Of a DNA stretch of 44,548 nt, positions 1-7,217 are shown one piece after another. Where the stretch lies: IMG/VR virus record IMGVR_UViG_3300050821_003477, positions 1-44,548 of that record; one strand, 5' to 3'. Origin of the DNA: a virus. A program made the translations under genes and the position numbers. The number at the start of each line of letters is the position of its first letter. Within the stretch, counting starts at the first letter, position 1. The notes beneath the pieces are model-generated. The model saw nothing but the letters and a program-made list of their open reading frames with translations. It was not told the origin of the DNA and searched no databases.

Positions 1-292
1 TGATGTACGTGTGATCTGAATCGAGAAACGTAAACGCAATTGACGTTTGAACTTTGTTATCGCGGACGTATTTCTCGAACTGATCCTGCGGCCAGATCGT
101 GACTTCCCAATTGTCTACCATCGCTTGCTTGGTGAAGTCTAACGATTGCTCTGCGTGAATAACCCGCAGCTGTTCATAAGTCGTTGAGCCATTCACTGTG
201 AATCGTGTCGGCGCTGCGGCACCTAATACAATTGCCAGCGTCAGAATCAGAACACCAAGTATGCCAGCCAGTGCCCACGAATTCAGTTTCAT
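1..292 (-). CDS. Partial membrane-anchored or secreted protein
   Basis: The leftward frame opens with ATG at 292 and runs off the left edge, so only about 97 residues are visible. Residues 7-28 (LAGILGVLILTLAIVLGAAA) form one hydrophobic segment after a short MKLNSW start, so this is a signal peptide or N-terminal anchor. The rest is polar and should lie outside the cytoplasm. The start overlaps the stop of the upstream 46-aa gene by 4 nt (ATGA), so the two are probably translationally coupled. No family was recognised. Being next to another small membrane protein allows a lysis or envelope role, but this is inference. Confidence 0.75.
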   Translation of the reverse strand, partial: MKLNSWALAGILGVLILTLAIVLGAAAPTRFTVNGSTTYEQLRVIHAEQSLDFTKQAMVDNWEVTIWPQDQFEKYVRDNKVQTSIAFTFLDSDHTYI

Positions 293-429
293 GACCAGAA
301 CGCCCTTCGCCGAAGCTCATCGTCAAGCTCAGCCTTGAACATTCGCACATGACGCCGCATTGTGATGTAACGCGCAACGCGCCACGACACAATTACCAAC
401 GCAGCGAACAATAGGCCGATGATTTTCAA
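289..429 (-). CDS. Small single-pass membrane protein (46 aa)
   Basis: This short leftward frame starts with TTG at 429 and ends in TGA at 289, overlapping the next gene's ATG by 4 nt. The N-terminus KIIGLLFAALVIVSW is a transmembrane helix. It is followed by an Arg-rich amphipathic tail (RYITMRRHVRMFKAELDDELRRRAFW) that should stay in the cytoplasm. The start codon is not certain because no good SD is visible and the frame stays open upstream into the preceding gene. A Lys/Arg-rich tail after one helix fits many small phage membrane proteins. No function is assigned. Confidence 0.6.
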   Translation of the reverse strand: MKIIGLLFAALVIVSWRVARYITMRRHVRMFKAELDDELRRRAFWS

Positions 430-443
430 AACTTGCGCTCGCT

Positions 444-695
444 TTAGAAGCTGTCTTTCTTGTCGGTTTCCATCGATTCGCTAGGCCCAACCGGTCCACC
501 CGTAGGCTTACGAACCTGCTTGGAACCACCGCGATTCAGCACGTCAGCATCCATCGGATTCAAAGACGTGTAGCTCGCCCAGTCACGGGCCACGCTGGGA
601 TCACTCGAAAGTTCCTCAGTCGGATAACCCTCGGCGAGAATTTTAGGCTCGACCGGAGTAAAATCCCGTGCGCCCTGATCATGTGACTTGTGCAT
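444..695 (-). CDS. Uncharacterised small protein (83 aa)
   Basis: The start chosen is ATG 695 (MHKSHDQGARDF), which has a clear SD (GAGGAG, 7 nt upstream). An ATG at 710 in the same frame lacks one. The protein is hydrophilic and rich in Pro, Ser, Asp and Gly, with no hydrophobic segment, cysteine or recognisable motif, so it is probably flexible. It lies between an acidic protein gene and the 46-aa membrane protein gene in a leftward operon. No family was recognised. Confidence 0.7.
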   Translation of the reverse strand: MHKSHDQGARDFTPVEPKILAEGYPTEELSSDPSVARDWASYTSLNPMDADVLNRGGSKQVRKPTGGPVGPSESMETDKKDSF

Positions 696-710
696 TGTAT
701 TTCTCCTCAA

Positions 711-986
711 TCAGAACCAACTCAAATCGTAAACTGGCGGCTCATCGCTGCCCTGTCCGTTTTGTGCATCGACGCCATGAGCTTCGATACCTTGCTCATC
801 GCCGCTCTGCTCAACCGGAACAATCTCGCTCGCCAGAGCATCGAGGTGATTAAACTCGTCCTCGATATCCAGCACTGTGTCAACAGCGTCTGCAAAATCT
901 TCTTTAAGATCGCTGATCACATTCACAACATCTTCGGACAACTCAACGTCCGATTCGATTGTCACTGCCCACGTATAAGTGAACAT
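711..986 (-). CDS. Acidic uncharacterised protein (91 aa)
   Basis: The ATG at 986 is preceded by a good SD (AAGGAG) and overlaps the stop of the SprT-like gene by 1 nt (TAATG). The protein is strongly acidic, with many Asp and Glu in residues 11-50, where the pattern (DVVNVISDLKEDFADAVDTV) suggests an amphipathic helix. The C-terminal third is Gly/Gln/Asp-rich and ends in a YDLSWF tail. No family was recognised. Translational coupling suggests it is made with the metalloprotein upstream. Confidence 0.72.
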   Translation of the reverse strand: MFTYTWAVTIESDVELSEDVVNVISDLKEDFADAVDTVLDIEDEFNHLDALASEIVPVEQSGDEQGIEAHGVDAQNGQGSDEPPVYDLSWF

Positions 987-1300
987 TAGAAAAATCTCCT
1001 TCCGAATTTCGTTTCTGCGGCCTTGAAATATACTGCATAAAATTTATCGTTGTGCTTGCTCTGGCGGCTCACAACATGCGTGATTTCATGAATCAGACAC
1101 TGAGCTACAAGTGCATTGCTGAATCGAAGCTTTTTCAGAACCTTGATTCGTAATCCCGAGATGCCTTCACCGCTTGGTCCTTGCCAATAATCTGCGCTCG
1201 CCAAAAGCTTCTTCAATTTCTTGAATCTGACCTGCGCTTTAATCGGCGAAATGTGAAACGCTTTCCGACACAAATTCTTGTAAAGCTTTTCGATGTTCAT
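986..1300 (-). CDS. SprT-like zinc metalloprotein
   Basis: Residues 68-72 contain the zinc-metallopeptidase signature HExxH (LIHEITHVV), followed by HNDKFYAVYFKAAETKFG. This matches the SprT/Spartan-like layout, in which a third ligand His and a K/R-rich C-terminus follow the HExxH helix. At 104 aa it is a minimal catalytic domain without the C-terminal zinc ribbon of full SprT proteins. The basic N-terminus (KAQVRFKKLKKLL) could contact nucleic acid. Spartan proteases cut DNA-protein crosslinks, but small phage members are mostly untested. It starts 4 nt after the upstream membrane protein gene stops and has no strong SD of its own, so it is probably coupled. Confidence 0.75.
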   Translation of the reverse strand: MNIEKLYKNLCRKAFHISPIKAQVRFKKLKKLLASADYWQGPSGEGISGLRIKVLKKLRFSNALVAQCLIHEITHVVSRQSKHNDKFYAVYFKAAETKFGRRFF

Positions 1301-1304
1301 GGCG

Positions 1305-1709
1305 TCACGGGAGCATCATCGTCAGACATGCAAAGCCGATCATGAAAAACGCAAAATCCAGAATCCCATCGGATATGCTTTGAACGCCTTCAGTCTCCCA
1401 AGGTGCCGATGACTTCCCGTGATACGGAATACACTCAATCGCTTCTTTCGCAAGCGGAATTAAAATGCTGAGCGCGCCGATCTGTCGAACCGATGTGATG
1501 TGAAAAATTCTGTGCTCTAAAAGCAGTGTCGTCGGGATGAATGCACCCCATGCAAAATGTGCAAGCTGGGCGACTGATGTTTCCCGAATTCTTTTGAGCA
1601 CGCTCATCGGTTGTTCCAAAGGCCATCGGCCCGTCTTCCAGCGGCACATCAAAGCAAGCCAGCTGTAGGTCAAACCTGCGTACGCCAGCACCGCTGCGAA
1701 AAGAGTCAT
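1305..1709 (-). CDS. Multi-pass membrane protein (about 4 helices)
   Basis: From ATG 1709 the protein has hydrophobic segments at its start (TLFAAVLAYAGLTYSWLAL), middle (AHFAWGAFIPTTLLL and ALSILIPLAKEAIECI) and end (ILDFAFFMIGFACLTMMLP), consistent with four membrane helices. Charged and His residues within helices 2-3 (H, K, E) are unusual for a simple holin and hint at an enzyme or channel. The frame is open upstream, with in-frame ATGs at 1832 and 1874. I prefer 1709 because the extra N-terminus reads as low-complexity non-protein sequence, but no start has a good SD. The gene heads the leftward operon. Function unknown. Confidence 0.6.
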   Translation of the reverse strand: MTLFAAVLAYAGLTYSWLALMCRWKTGRWPLEQPMSVLKRIRETSVAQLAHFAWGAFIPTTLLLEHRIFHITSVRQIGALSILIPLAKEAIECIPYHGKSSAPWETEGVQSISDGILDFAFFMIGFACLTMMLP

Positions 1710-1830
1710 GTGGCTGCTCGGTTTACCACTGGGGTTTCGAGACACCGGCCACAGCGATGTTTTGATCCTTACGCTTCCGCGCCGGATCGCTCTAGTATTG
1801 CCGAGATATCTTGGAGGCTTGTACCCTCCC

Positions 1831-1860
1831 ATTAAATGGCATGGCTTACCCCTCGAATTT
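1831..1860 (-). repeat. Copy A of GAGGGGTAAGCCATGCC repeat
   Basis: Read on the minus strand this is TTCGAGGGGTAAGCCATGCC followed by ATTTAAT. It matches copies at 12441-12460, 12841-12869 and 31328-31356. Here the ATG opens only a 16-codon frame (starting MPFNGR), unlike the copy at 31344. An SD-like GAGGGG lies 6 nt before the ATG. Confidence 0.7.
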
Positions 1861-1882
1861 CGTAACACCATCATTAAGGTAT

Positions 1883-1921
1883 GGTGACACTATGTGGTGA
1901 CACAATAAGGTGACAGCTTTT
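1883..1921 (+). repeat. Three tandem 13-bp iterons (GGTGACAC)
   Basis: GGTGACAC starts at 1883 and 1896, and GGTGACAG at 1909, an exact 13-bp period. Two more copies of the octamer lie in the arms of the nearby inverted repeat (GTGTCACC at 1989-1996 and GGTGACAC at 2117-2124). Regularly spaced short repeats of this kind usually bind an initiator or repressor protein. Confidence 0.8.
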
Positions 1922-1960
1922 CGAGTACCGTGTAAGAAGTTCTAGTCCCTTTATATAATA

Positions 1961-2152
1961 GGGAGCGTTACGAAAATAGGTCAAAATTGTGTCACCAGCA
2001 GACGGTGTATATTCATGTCTATTAAGAAAACTACTCAGTATGCTATGTAAATAATATATAGTAAAGGACTTAAAGATAGATTTCTGGATTTTTCTCTCCT
2101 TTCACCTCCGTCCGCTGGTGACACCATTTTCGGGTCTTTTCGTAACGCTCCC
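1961..2152. repeat. 45-bp imperfect inverted repeat around AT-rich core
   Basis: The arm at 1961-2005 begins GGGAGCGTTACGAAAA and ends GTGTCACCAGCAGACGG. The reverse complement of 2108-2152 begins GGGAGCGTTACGAAAA and ends GTGTCACCAGCGGACGG. Most of the 45 positions match. The 102 nt between the arms are AT-rich (for example AATAATATATAGTAAAG), as expected of a DNA-unwinding element or an intrinsically melting promoter. Each arm carries one GTTACGAAA motif and one GTGTCACC octamer. Confidence 0.85.
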
Positions 2153-2209
2153 ATTAGTCAATGAGGACATTGTATAGCACCTTTAAGGCATCATGCTGTT
2201 ATATCCATA

Positions 2210-2223
2210 AAGGAACGTTCCTT
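2210..2223. repeat. Perfect palindrome AAGGAACGTTCCTT
   Basis: This 14-bp perfect dyad lies in the control region about 60 nt right of the large inverted repeat. It is an operator-like site for a dimeric regulator. No protein can be matched to it from the sequence. Confidence 0.6.
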
Positions 2224-2543
2224 AAGCTGTTATGCCTATACGATACGTGCCACGGTACACGTCTACCTCCCAAAATTACCTGTTACGAAAATCGAGACCT
2301 TGGGGACACAATTATCAACAACTTAGCCTTTGGCACGCCCGCCTCCGGCAATCCTGCCGATCTATATCCCGATCAGGAGCGCCCCAGCACGTCCTGCGCA
2401 ATCTCACCACATTCGCCCCAACAATCTCACCATGCTGCCCAGTCTATAGCGCATTCGGCCAGCAAACCGCCGCGCTGCCTATTATACGATGCGCCCGAGG
2501 TGTCGCCGGTCGCAGACATTCCGCCCGGTCGCCCAGCGCTGAC

Positions 2544-2578
2544 ATATGAGATTTCATATATTCGGGTATATTCTACCC
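2544..2578. promoter_or_regulatory. Two small dyads upstream of the first rightward promoter
   Basis: ATATGA/TCATAT with a 4-nt centre (2544-2559) is followed at once by GGGTA/TACCC with a 5-nt loop (2564-2578). Both lie 65-100 nt upstream of the TTGACA at 2643, a usual place for operators. Confidence 0.45.
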
Positions 2579-2642
2579 AATCTATGAGATTCGGGATGCG
2601 GAGATCAGGCCGGTTATTCTCCGCAAATTCTGATGCGAGCGC

Positions 2643-2671
2643 TTGACATTCGCCTCAAATTCCTTTAGACT
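2643..2671 (+). promoter_or_regulatory. Sigma70-like promoter for the rightward block
   Basis: TTGACA at 2643-2648, a 17-bp spacer and TAGACT at 2666-2671. Transcription would start near 2678, leaving a short leader with an SD (GGAGG) before ATG 2691. Confidence 0.65.
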
Positions 2672-2690
2672 CTTCTGCATGGAGGCACCA

Positions 2691-3104
2691 ATGATCAGCC
2701 AAAAACTTCAAGATCAGGTGAATTACATTCTGGGCGCGACCGATGTCAATCCTGAAATTGAAAAGCAAGCTGAAATTACGGAGAATCGAATCAAAGAGAT
2801 TCTCCACAATTGGCACGAAGCTGGCCGGGCAGAATTCGAAAGGTCTTATCCGAATTTGAATTTTGATTCCCCGGATTACTCCACACACTTTCACGTCGGC
2901 TCGAAATACATTCGTCTGGATGTCGGAAGCTCCGGCGCATTCTTGCTCGATTCCACCACCGGCCTGATCTACGGAATCAAAGGCTACGGCCAAGTAGACA
3001 AGAAAAAGATCGCGGGCGATGCCTCCGATCCGAATTTCACCGGTGCCTCACTCTACAATCTCCGCTTCAAGCGCGGAGCATTCAATTTCGCGGGGAGGAG
3101 CTAA
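2691..3104 (+). CDS. Uncharacterised protein (137 aa), first rightward gene
   Basis: ATG 2691 follows GGAGG with good spacing and lies about 13 nt after the predicted transcription start. An in-frame ATG at 2679 is less well placed. The N-terminal 50 residues are Gln/Glu-rich and helical. The C-terminal half (SKYIRLDVGSSGAFLLDSTT, then GLIYGIKGYGQVDKKK) looks like a small beta-rich domain of a kind seen in phage hypothetical proteins that read out a few residues then a Gly turn. It is the first gene after the control region and so probably early. No family was firmly recognised. Confidence 0.75.
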   Translation: MISQKLQDQVNYILGATDVNPEIEKQAEITENRIKEILHNWHEAGRAEFERSYPNLNFDSPDYSTHFHVGSKYIRLDVGSSGAFLLDSTTGLIYGIKGYGQVDKKKIAGDASDPNFTGASLYNLRFKRGAFNFAGRS

Positions 3105-3247
3105 TGAAGACGAAAATTTTCGACACTGCCACGCTGGCTGGAATCCGCCGCGCTGAGGCTTTCAAGCGAAAGATGGAAAATGAATTCGACAAAGTCGCCG
3201 TCATCCCGGTAGGTCTGGACCGGATTCAAATCACGGGGAGGAACTGA
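3104..3247 (+). CDS. Small basic protein (47 aa)
   Basis: The start overlaps the previous stop by 1 nt (TAATG) and has SD GGGGAGGAG. The first half (TLAGIRRAEAFKRKMENEFDKV) is a charged helix. The second (VAVIPVGLDRIQITG) is a short beta-like stretch. Its stop overlaps the next ATG (TGATG), so it sits in a tightly coupled operon. No family was recognised. Confidence 0.65.
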   Translation: MKTKIFDTATLAGIRRAEAFKRKMENEFDKVAVIPVGLDRIQITGRN

Positions 3248-3915
3248 TGAAGGCTAAAAGCACTGCTGCCGGGTCCTGCCAAGCTTGCGGTCGCATTCAG
3301 AAGCTCCCGAACGATCTGTTGGCGCTGCATGGCTACTCAGTGCGATGGAATACGTTTATCGGCCAGTGCCCCGGCTCGAAGCACGAACCCTACGAACAAT
3401 CGTGTGCGTTGATCAAGCGATTCATCGCCAGCGCAAAGGAACAGCGCAAGACCATTCAGGCGCGCATCGATGAACTCAACAAGCCTGCCACGGAACCCAA
3501 GGCATGGTTCGCCGAATATGTTCCGGCAACATGGCAGAATCGTCACAGTCGTTACGAAGACAGGGAAGTCACGCTGTTCGCTGAAGCTGCGGAACCTGTC
3601 ACACCCGAGATTGCAGAGCGAAACAAGCAATGGGTTGCTTTGATGAACGAGGGCATCGCGGTTAAGAAGTATGACGACTACGTTCCCCAGCCGACAATCT
3701 TTTGGTTCGATTTACAGGGTAAGCGCGTCAATGCATTCACTCACAGCGTAAACTCTAACAGCACGCTCGAAACTGCCACGAAGATGAATCAGAAGTTCGC
3801 TGAGCACCAATTGGTTCCCCGTGTTAAGCAACTCGACGAGTACATTCGCTGGCAACAACAGCGCGTCACTGACTGGAAACTTGCGCCACTGCGCGATCTC
3901 AAGGAGGTTCGCTAA
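3247..3915 (+). CDS. Uncharacterised protein with N-terminal Cys cluster (222 aa)
   Basis: Residues 10-16 (SCQACGR) and later Cys at about 41 and 53 with His near 47 suggest a small zinc site at the N-terminus. A helical middle (residues 55-75, IKRFIASAKEQRKTIQARID) follows. The C-terminal half is mixed, ending in a helix with WQQQRVTDWKLAPL. Start by TGATG overlap and SD GGGGAGG. No function can be assigned. Confidence 0.75.
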   Translation: MKAKSTAAGSCQACGRIQKLPNDLLALHGYSVRWNTFIGQCPGSKHEPYEQSCALIKRFIASAKEQRKTIQARIDELNKPATEPKAWFAEYVPATWQNRHSRYEDREVTLFAEAAEPVTPEIAERNKQWVALMNEGIAVKKYDDYVPQPTIFWFDLQGKRVNAFTHSVNSNSTLETATKMNQKFAEHQLVPRVKQLDEYIRWQQQRVTDWKLAPLRDLKEVR

Positions 3916-3916
3916 A

Positions 3917-4258
3917 ATGGATAACTTCGAAATCGGTCAGCAGGTTCGGGCTCGATTCACCAACAGCCACCGCGTATTTGAATTCACCGGCAAGATCGTC
4001 GGCAAGACGAAAAATTACTGGAAGGTCGAAGCCGTCACGTCGCCTTATCCACAGGAACAGCCGGGCCGGGTCTTCCACATTGCCACGCTCGAATCGCGGA
4101 CCTATAGTCCAAACAATAAGATCGTCGCCATAGATCGAGTGTGGGCGCAGCAAAACGGATGCAGCGGCGATATGGAGGTAAACGGATCGGAGGAAATGGC
4201 ATTCCGCGTGCAGGCAAATAGCTGGAATCGAAAGATTTGGCTACCGGAGGTGAGCTAA
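3917..4258 (+). CDS. Uncharacterised beta-rich protein (113 aa)
   Basis: ATG 3917 has SD AAGGAGG and follows the previous stop directly. The sequence QVRARFTNSHRVFEFTGKIV and GRVFHIATLESRTYSPNNKI alternates in a pattern typical of a small beta-barrel such as an SH3-like or Tudor-like fold. That is inference from pattern only. It ends in TAATG, overlapping the next gene. Confidence 0.7.
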   Translation: MDNFEIGQQVRARFTNSHRVFEFTGKIVGKTKNYWKVEAVTSPYPQEQPGRVFHIATLESRTYSPNNKIVAIDRVWAQQNGCSGDMEVNGSEEMAFRVQANSWNRKIWLPEVS

Positions 4259-4500
4259 TGCCTTACACCGCGCCGAAAACACCTGAAGAACGCGAGCACG
4301 CTAAGAATACAGAGCACGGCTGGCGCTGGGAGCTAGTTGTCGGCAAAGAGCTAAAAGACTGGGCCACCCGTGTCATGGTCCGCGACGGGATATCACGCAA
4401 GGAGGCGCGGCAATACCTCCTCAAGAAGATCGAGCGAATGGATAGACCGTGGAGCGAACGAATAGCGAACCTGTTTTCTCGGTTCGATTTTAGGTGTTGA
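4258..4500 (+). CDS. Uncharacterised basic protein (80 aa)
   Basis: ATG 4258 overlaps the previous stop (TAATG), with SD GGAGGTGAG. The sequence is Lys/Arg/Glu-rich and helical (KEARQYLLKKIERMDRPWSE). Its stop TGA lies inside the -35 box of the promoter at 4497. No family was recognised. Confidence 0.68.
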   Translation: MPYTAPKTPEEREHAKNTEHGWRWELVVGKELKDWATRVMVRDGISRKEARQYLLKKIERMDRPWSERIANLFSRFDFRC

Positions 4501-4525
4501 CATCGGTCGAGCAATTTCGTAACAT
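4497..4525 (+). promoter_or_regulatory. Sigma70-like promoter with GTTACGAAA motif
   Basis: TTGACA at 4497-4502, a 17-bp spacer and TAACAT at 4520-4525. AATTTCGTAAC (4513-4523) overlaps the -10. The flanks TAGGTG before and AATTTCGTAACATT after the -35 are shared with the promoter at 7221. Confidence 0.68.
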
Positions 4526-4543
4526 TGGTCTATTGGAGGACTG

Positions 4544-5971
4544 ATGCCGATCTACCAAATACCTGAAGAGAATCTCGACAAGCTCACCGCGCAGATTGCG
4601 AAATTGCAGAAGCGCGCCGCGAAGCTCCATGTCGGCGACATCACTTTCACTTTGCTTGACTACCGGGAAGTCGAGTACATGAAGAACGGTTTCCCGCGCA
4701 TCCGGAGGATACACAATGTCGAAATCAACGGCCCTGCTCCAAAGATTGGTGGATGGACTTTTGTTGCTACGCTTGAACCAGTGGAGGATGAAGAAGGCAA
4801 TCGCCTTGGCAATATTCTGCGGAATGTCCCTGCAACAAACTTTTCAATTCCCGAGAAGTTTCGTGGCGCTGGGAACAATTGTGATCATTGCCACTTGGAT
4901 CGTCGCCGAAACGATACATTCATTCTTGCCAGTGATTCGAACGAATTCAAACAAGTAGGTCGGAACTGCCTCCGCGACTTTCTCGGCCATCAGTCGCCGG
5001 ATGCCTACGCCACGATGGCACAACTCCTGATCGATGCCGCAGCGTTGGGAGAACTCGCAGGGGATGATGGTTACGACGGCATGGGAGGCTCGCGCCGTCA
5101 GGAACGCTTTGCTGCTGAGGAATTCCTTTCGCTGGCAGCTTGCGCAATTCGTACGTACGGCTTCCGCAGCAACAAAGTCGCGCAGGAATTCGGCGGTCAG
5201 TCTACCTCTGGCCTGATCAACGAATGGCTTAATGCGAACGCAGAGACCCGTAAGAAGAACTTCAAGGAGCCGCTGGTCATCAACGACACCGACAAACAGC
5301 AAGCCGCTGATGTCTATGCATGGCTTCAGGAACTCGGTCAGCGCGAGAATCTCAACGACTATCTTTACAACCTTTCACTGCTGGGACAGGGCGCAACGTT
5401 CACTTCGCGCAACTTCGGGCTCGCGGTCTCTGCAATTCCGACATGGGCCAAAGAGCAAGAGCGCGAGATCAATCGCCGCAAGCGTTTCGCGGATGACTTG
5501 AACAGTCAGTTCATCGGCACCATCGGTGAGCGCATCGTGTTCACTGCCACGGTTGTTTACACAAACGTTTACGAATCGGACTTCGGCAAATCTTATTTCT
5601 ACAAGATGAAGACGGACGAGGGCAACATTCTCGGCTACTTCGCATCGAATAACATGGGCTGGGAGACTGGTGCCAAGGTCGCGCTGAAGGGCACGGTTAA
5701 GAAGCAGGAGGATCGCAAGGGCGTTAAGACTACCACGGTGACGCGCTGCTCTCTGTTCGTTCCGAAAGACGCGGAAAAAGCAATTAAGAAGCTACAGCAC
5801 GCGATCTCGAAGGGCGTCTGGGGTGGCCTTAACGAATCCGGAGTCTGGGACGACACCTTCTACTATCGCAATGGCGAATACTTTGGGCTGATGCAGGATG
5901 CAGAGAAGGCGATTCAGAAGCTGATCGACGAACTCAAACAAAGCGGGCAACCGCAACCGGAGGCAAAATGA
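4544..5971 (+). CDS. Uncharacterised zinc/OB-fold-like protein (475 aa)
   Basis: It follows its own promoter, with SD GGAGG. Residues about 108-150 contain NNCDHCHLDRRR, then TFILASD, then FKQVGRNCLRDFLG, a Cys cluster likely to bind zinc. Residues about 325-405 (TIGERIVFTATVVYTNVYES, then FGKSYFYKMKTDEGNILGYF, then GAKVALKGTVKKQEDRKG) have the strand pattern of an OB-fold of the kind that binds nucleic acid or nucleotides. Proteins of this two-part design recur in large phages without known function. The C-terminal helix is charged. A role in DNA handling is plausible but not shown. Confidence 0.8.
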   Translation: MPIYQIPEENLDKLTAQIAKLQKRAAKLHVGDITFTLLDYREVEYMKNGFPRIRRIHNVEINGPAPKIGGWTFVATLEPVEDEEGNRLGNILRNVPATNFSIPEKFRGAGNNCDHCHLDRRRNDTFILASDSNEFKQVGRNCLRDFLGHQSPDAYATMAQLLIDAAALGELAGDDGYDGMGGSRRQERFAAEEFLSLAACAIRTYGFRSNKVAQEFGGQSTSGLINEWLNANAETRKKNFKEPLVINDTDKQQAADVYAWLQELGQRENLNDYLYNLSLLGQGATFTSRNFGLAVSAIPTWAKEQEREINRRKRFADDLNSQFIGTIGERIVFTATVVYTNVYESDFGKSYFYKMKTDEGNILGYFASNNMGWETGAKVALKGTVKKQEDRKGVKTTTVTRCSLFVPKDAEKAIKKLQHAISKGVWGGLNESGVWDDTFYYRNGEYFGLMQDAEKAIQKLIDELKQSGQPQPEAK

Positions 5972-6495
5972 AGCGTCAGAATTTCTTCACGGAAGTTATT
6001 GTACACGACACTCGGATGGGCGATCTCATTTCGCTTGGCGGCACCGGACGAGATGGCAATCGCTATCACATATGGATCAACCACGATCTTTCAATCCCCG
6101 ACTATAGCGAGCACGAATTTGTGCTCTATAAGAATCCTCCGCTATCTGTTAAGTTTCGTGGTGAAGGATGGTTTCGAACACGGCAGCTTGACGCGGCCAA
6201 CGCTGTTAACATTCAACTGGTGGGAGAACTGATCGAAGCCGCAAAGAAGAATAATCTGGTCCGTCAGGCCGATGAACGTCTGGACGCCAGCAATCACGCA
6301 GAAGAGAATGAGCGAGACCGGCGTTATCGTGAGTACCTGAAGCAACAGGCCGGGCCATCACTGTACGCGGCGCTCAAAGACCTTTTGGCAATGATCGAGG
6401 GGGAGGCTCCGTCATTGCTCGAAGACGACATCAATGCGGAGCACGCTTACGCGGCGCTTCGAGAAGCTGAGCCGAAACCCAAGACAGGAGAGTAA
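5968..6495 (+). CDS. Uncharacterised protein (175 aa)
   Basis: It overlaps the previous gene by 4 nt (ATGA), with SD GGAGG. The N-terminal 60 residues form a strand-rich domain (VIVHDTRMGDLISLGGTG, YHIWINHDL). The C-terminal half is a charged helix (HAEENERDRRYREYLKQQAG) followed by an acidic tail. No family was recognised. Coupling with the 475-aa protein suggests linked function. Confidence 0.75.
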   Translation: MKRQNFFTEVIVHDTRMGDLISLGGTGRDGNRYHIWINHDLSIPDYSEHEFVLYKNPPLSVKFRGEGWFRTRQLDAANAVNIQLVGELIEAAKKNNLVRQADERLDASNHAEENERDRRYREYLKQQAGPSLYAALKDLLAMIEGEAPSLLEDDINAEHAYAALREAEPKPKTGE

Positions 6496-6496
6496 A

Positions 6497-6691
6497 ATGA
6501 ATCTCTTTGTGAAAGGCAAACTGAACTACTTCGAAGCACTGCGGCGAATGGCTCACTGGATTGAGTGTGTAGAGAATCACAACGATCCGGGTGGACATTG
6601 TATCGGTCGTGTAAAGATTTTGCAGAAGACACTCGTGAAGTATGCCTTGTCGAATGATCTGTGGATCGATCCGTTCTATATTGACAACTGA
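6497..6691 (+). CDS. Small uncharacterised protein (64 aa)
   Basis: ATG 6497 follows SD GGAGAG and the previous stop. The sequence contains KLNYFEALRRMAHWIECVEN and a GGHCIGRVKILQKTLVKYAL helix. It is predicted to be mostly helical with Cys and His, but without a clear metal motif. No family was recognised. Confidence 0.65.
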   Translation: MNLFVKGKLNYFEALRRMAHWIECVENHNDPGGHCIGRVKILQKTLVKYALSNDLWIDPFYIDN

Positions 6692-6701
6692 GGAGGATGA
6701 C

Positions 6702-7217
6702 ATGAGATACGGACAACTTTTGCTGATGGCGATTCTGATTCCGTGGTTCAACATGAAGCCTGCGCCGGTTGTCACGCCAACACCCGATCCTTACCAGAGC
6801 AGCGAATTCCGCACGGCGCTCTTCGAGGCTTCGAAGGTGTACGGCAAAGGCGGATGCGGCGATGCTAAGCTCGCGGAGATGACAGCGCGCAATGCGGTCC
6901 GCACCGGCCTGCCAGCGAATCTAATCGCCAGCATCGTTGTGATCGAATCAACATGCAATCCGCTGGCGATCAACAAGACCACGGGCGACGTGGGGATAAT
7001 GCAGCTGGACCTATCCGCGCAGGGCGCTGCGTACGATTTCCAGTCAGTCAATCCCTTCAACCCAGAACGAAATATGGAGATGGGTTCGAACATTCTTGCG
7101 GCGTCAGTCAAGACGTATGGCGTGCGCAAAGGTGTGGGGCGCTATAATGGCGTTGGGCCGAACATGGACATCTACAGCGCGAGGGTACTGGCGATGGCCG
7201 GGCCGTTACGAAAATAG
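6702..7217 (+). CDS. Secreted lytic transglycosylase-like protein
   Basis: The N-terminus MRYGQLLLMAILIPWF is a signal peptide or anchor, followed by a Pro-rich linker (KPAPVVTPTPDP). The rest carries the SLT-domain pattern: catalytic Glu in VVIESTCNP, then GDVGIMQLD (the GxMQ motif), then RYNG near the C-terminus. At 171 aa it is the size of a compact soluble lytic transglycosylase domain. This family cleaves peptidoglycan between MurNAc and GlcNAc to give 1,6-anhydroMurNAc. In phages such proteins open the wall for DNA entry or assist lysis. SD GGAGG. The gene is followed by a promoter. Confidence 0.88.
   Translation: MRYGQLLLMAILIPWFNMKPAPVVTPTPDPYQSSEFRTALFEASKVYGKGGCGDAKLAEMTARNAVRTGLPANLIASIVVIESTCNPLAINKTTGDVGIMQLDLSAQGAAYDFQSVNPFNPERNMEMGSNILAASVKTYGVRKGVGRYNGVGPNMDIYSARVLAMAGPLRK

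Larger units (their letters stand above)
1875..2642. promoter_or_regulatory. Divergent non-coding control region
   Basis: About 770 nt separate the leftward and rightward gene blocks and hold no convincing gene. The region contains three 13-bp iterons, a 45-bp imperfect inverted repeat around an AT-rich core, a TATAAT box at 1954-1959, a perfect 14-bp palindrome at 2210-2223, a hairpin CGGCA/TGCCG near 2346-2359, two direct copies of CAATCTCACCA (2399-2409 and 2422-2432), an inverted repeat ATATGA/TCATAT (2544-2559) and a hairpin GGGTA/TACCC (2564-2578). This is the density expected of a phage origin, a repressor-operator switch region or both. Which one cannot be decided from sequence alone. 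Confidence 0.75.

Noticed and set aside
329-529. 66-codon leftward ORF overlapping the 46-aa membrane gene
   Set aside because: Different frame from the gene with the hydrophobic segment and coupled stop, and no SD.
2161-2646. 161-codon rightward ORF in the control region
   Set aside because: It is Cys/Pro/Ser-rich without protein-like pattern, lacks an SD and runs over palindromes and operator-like repeats.
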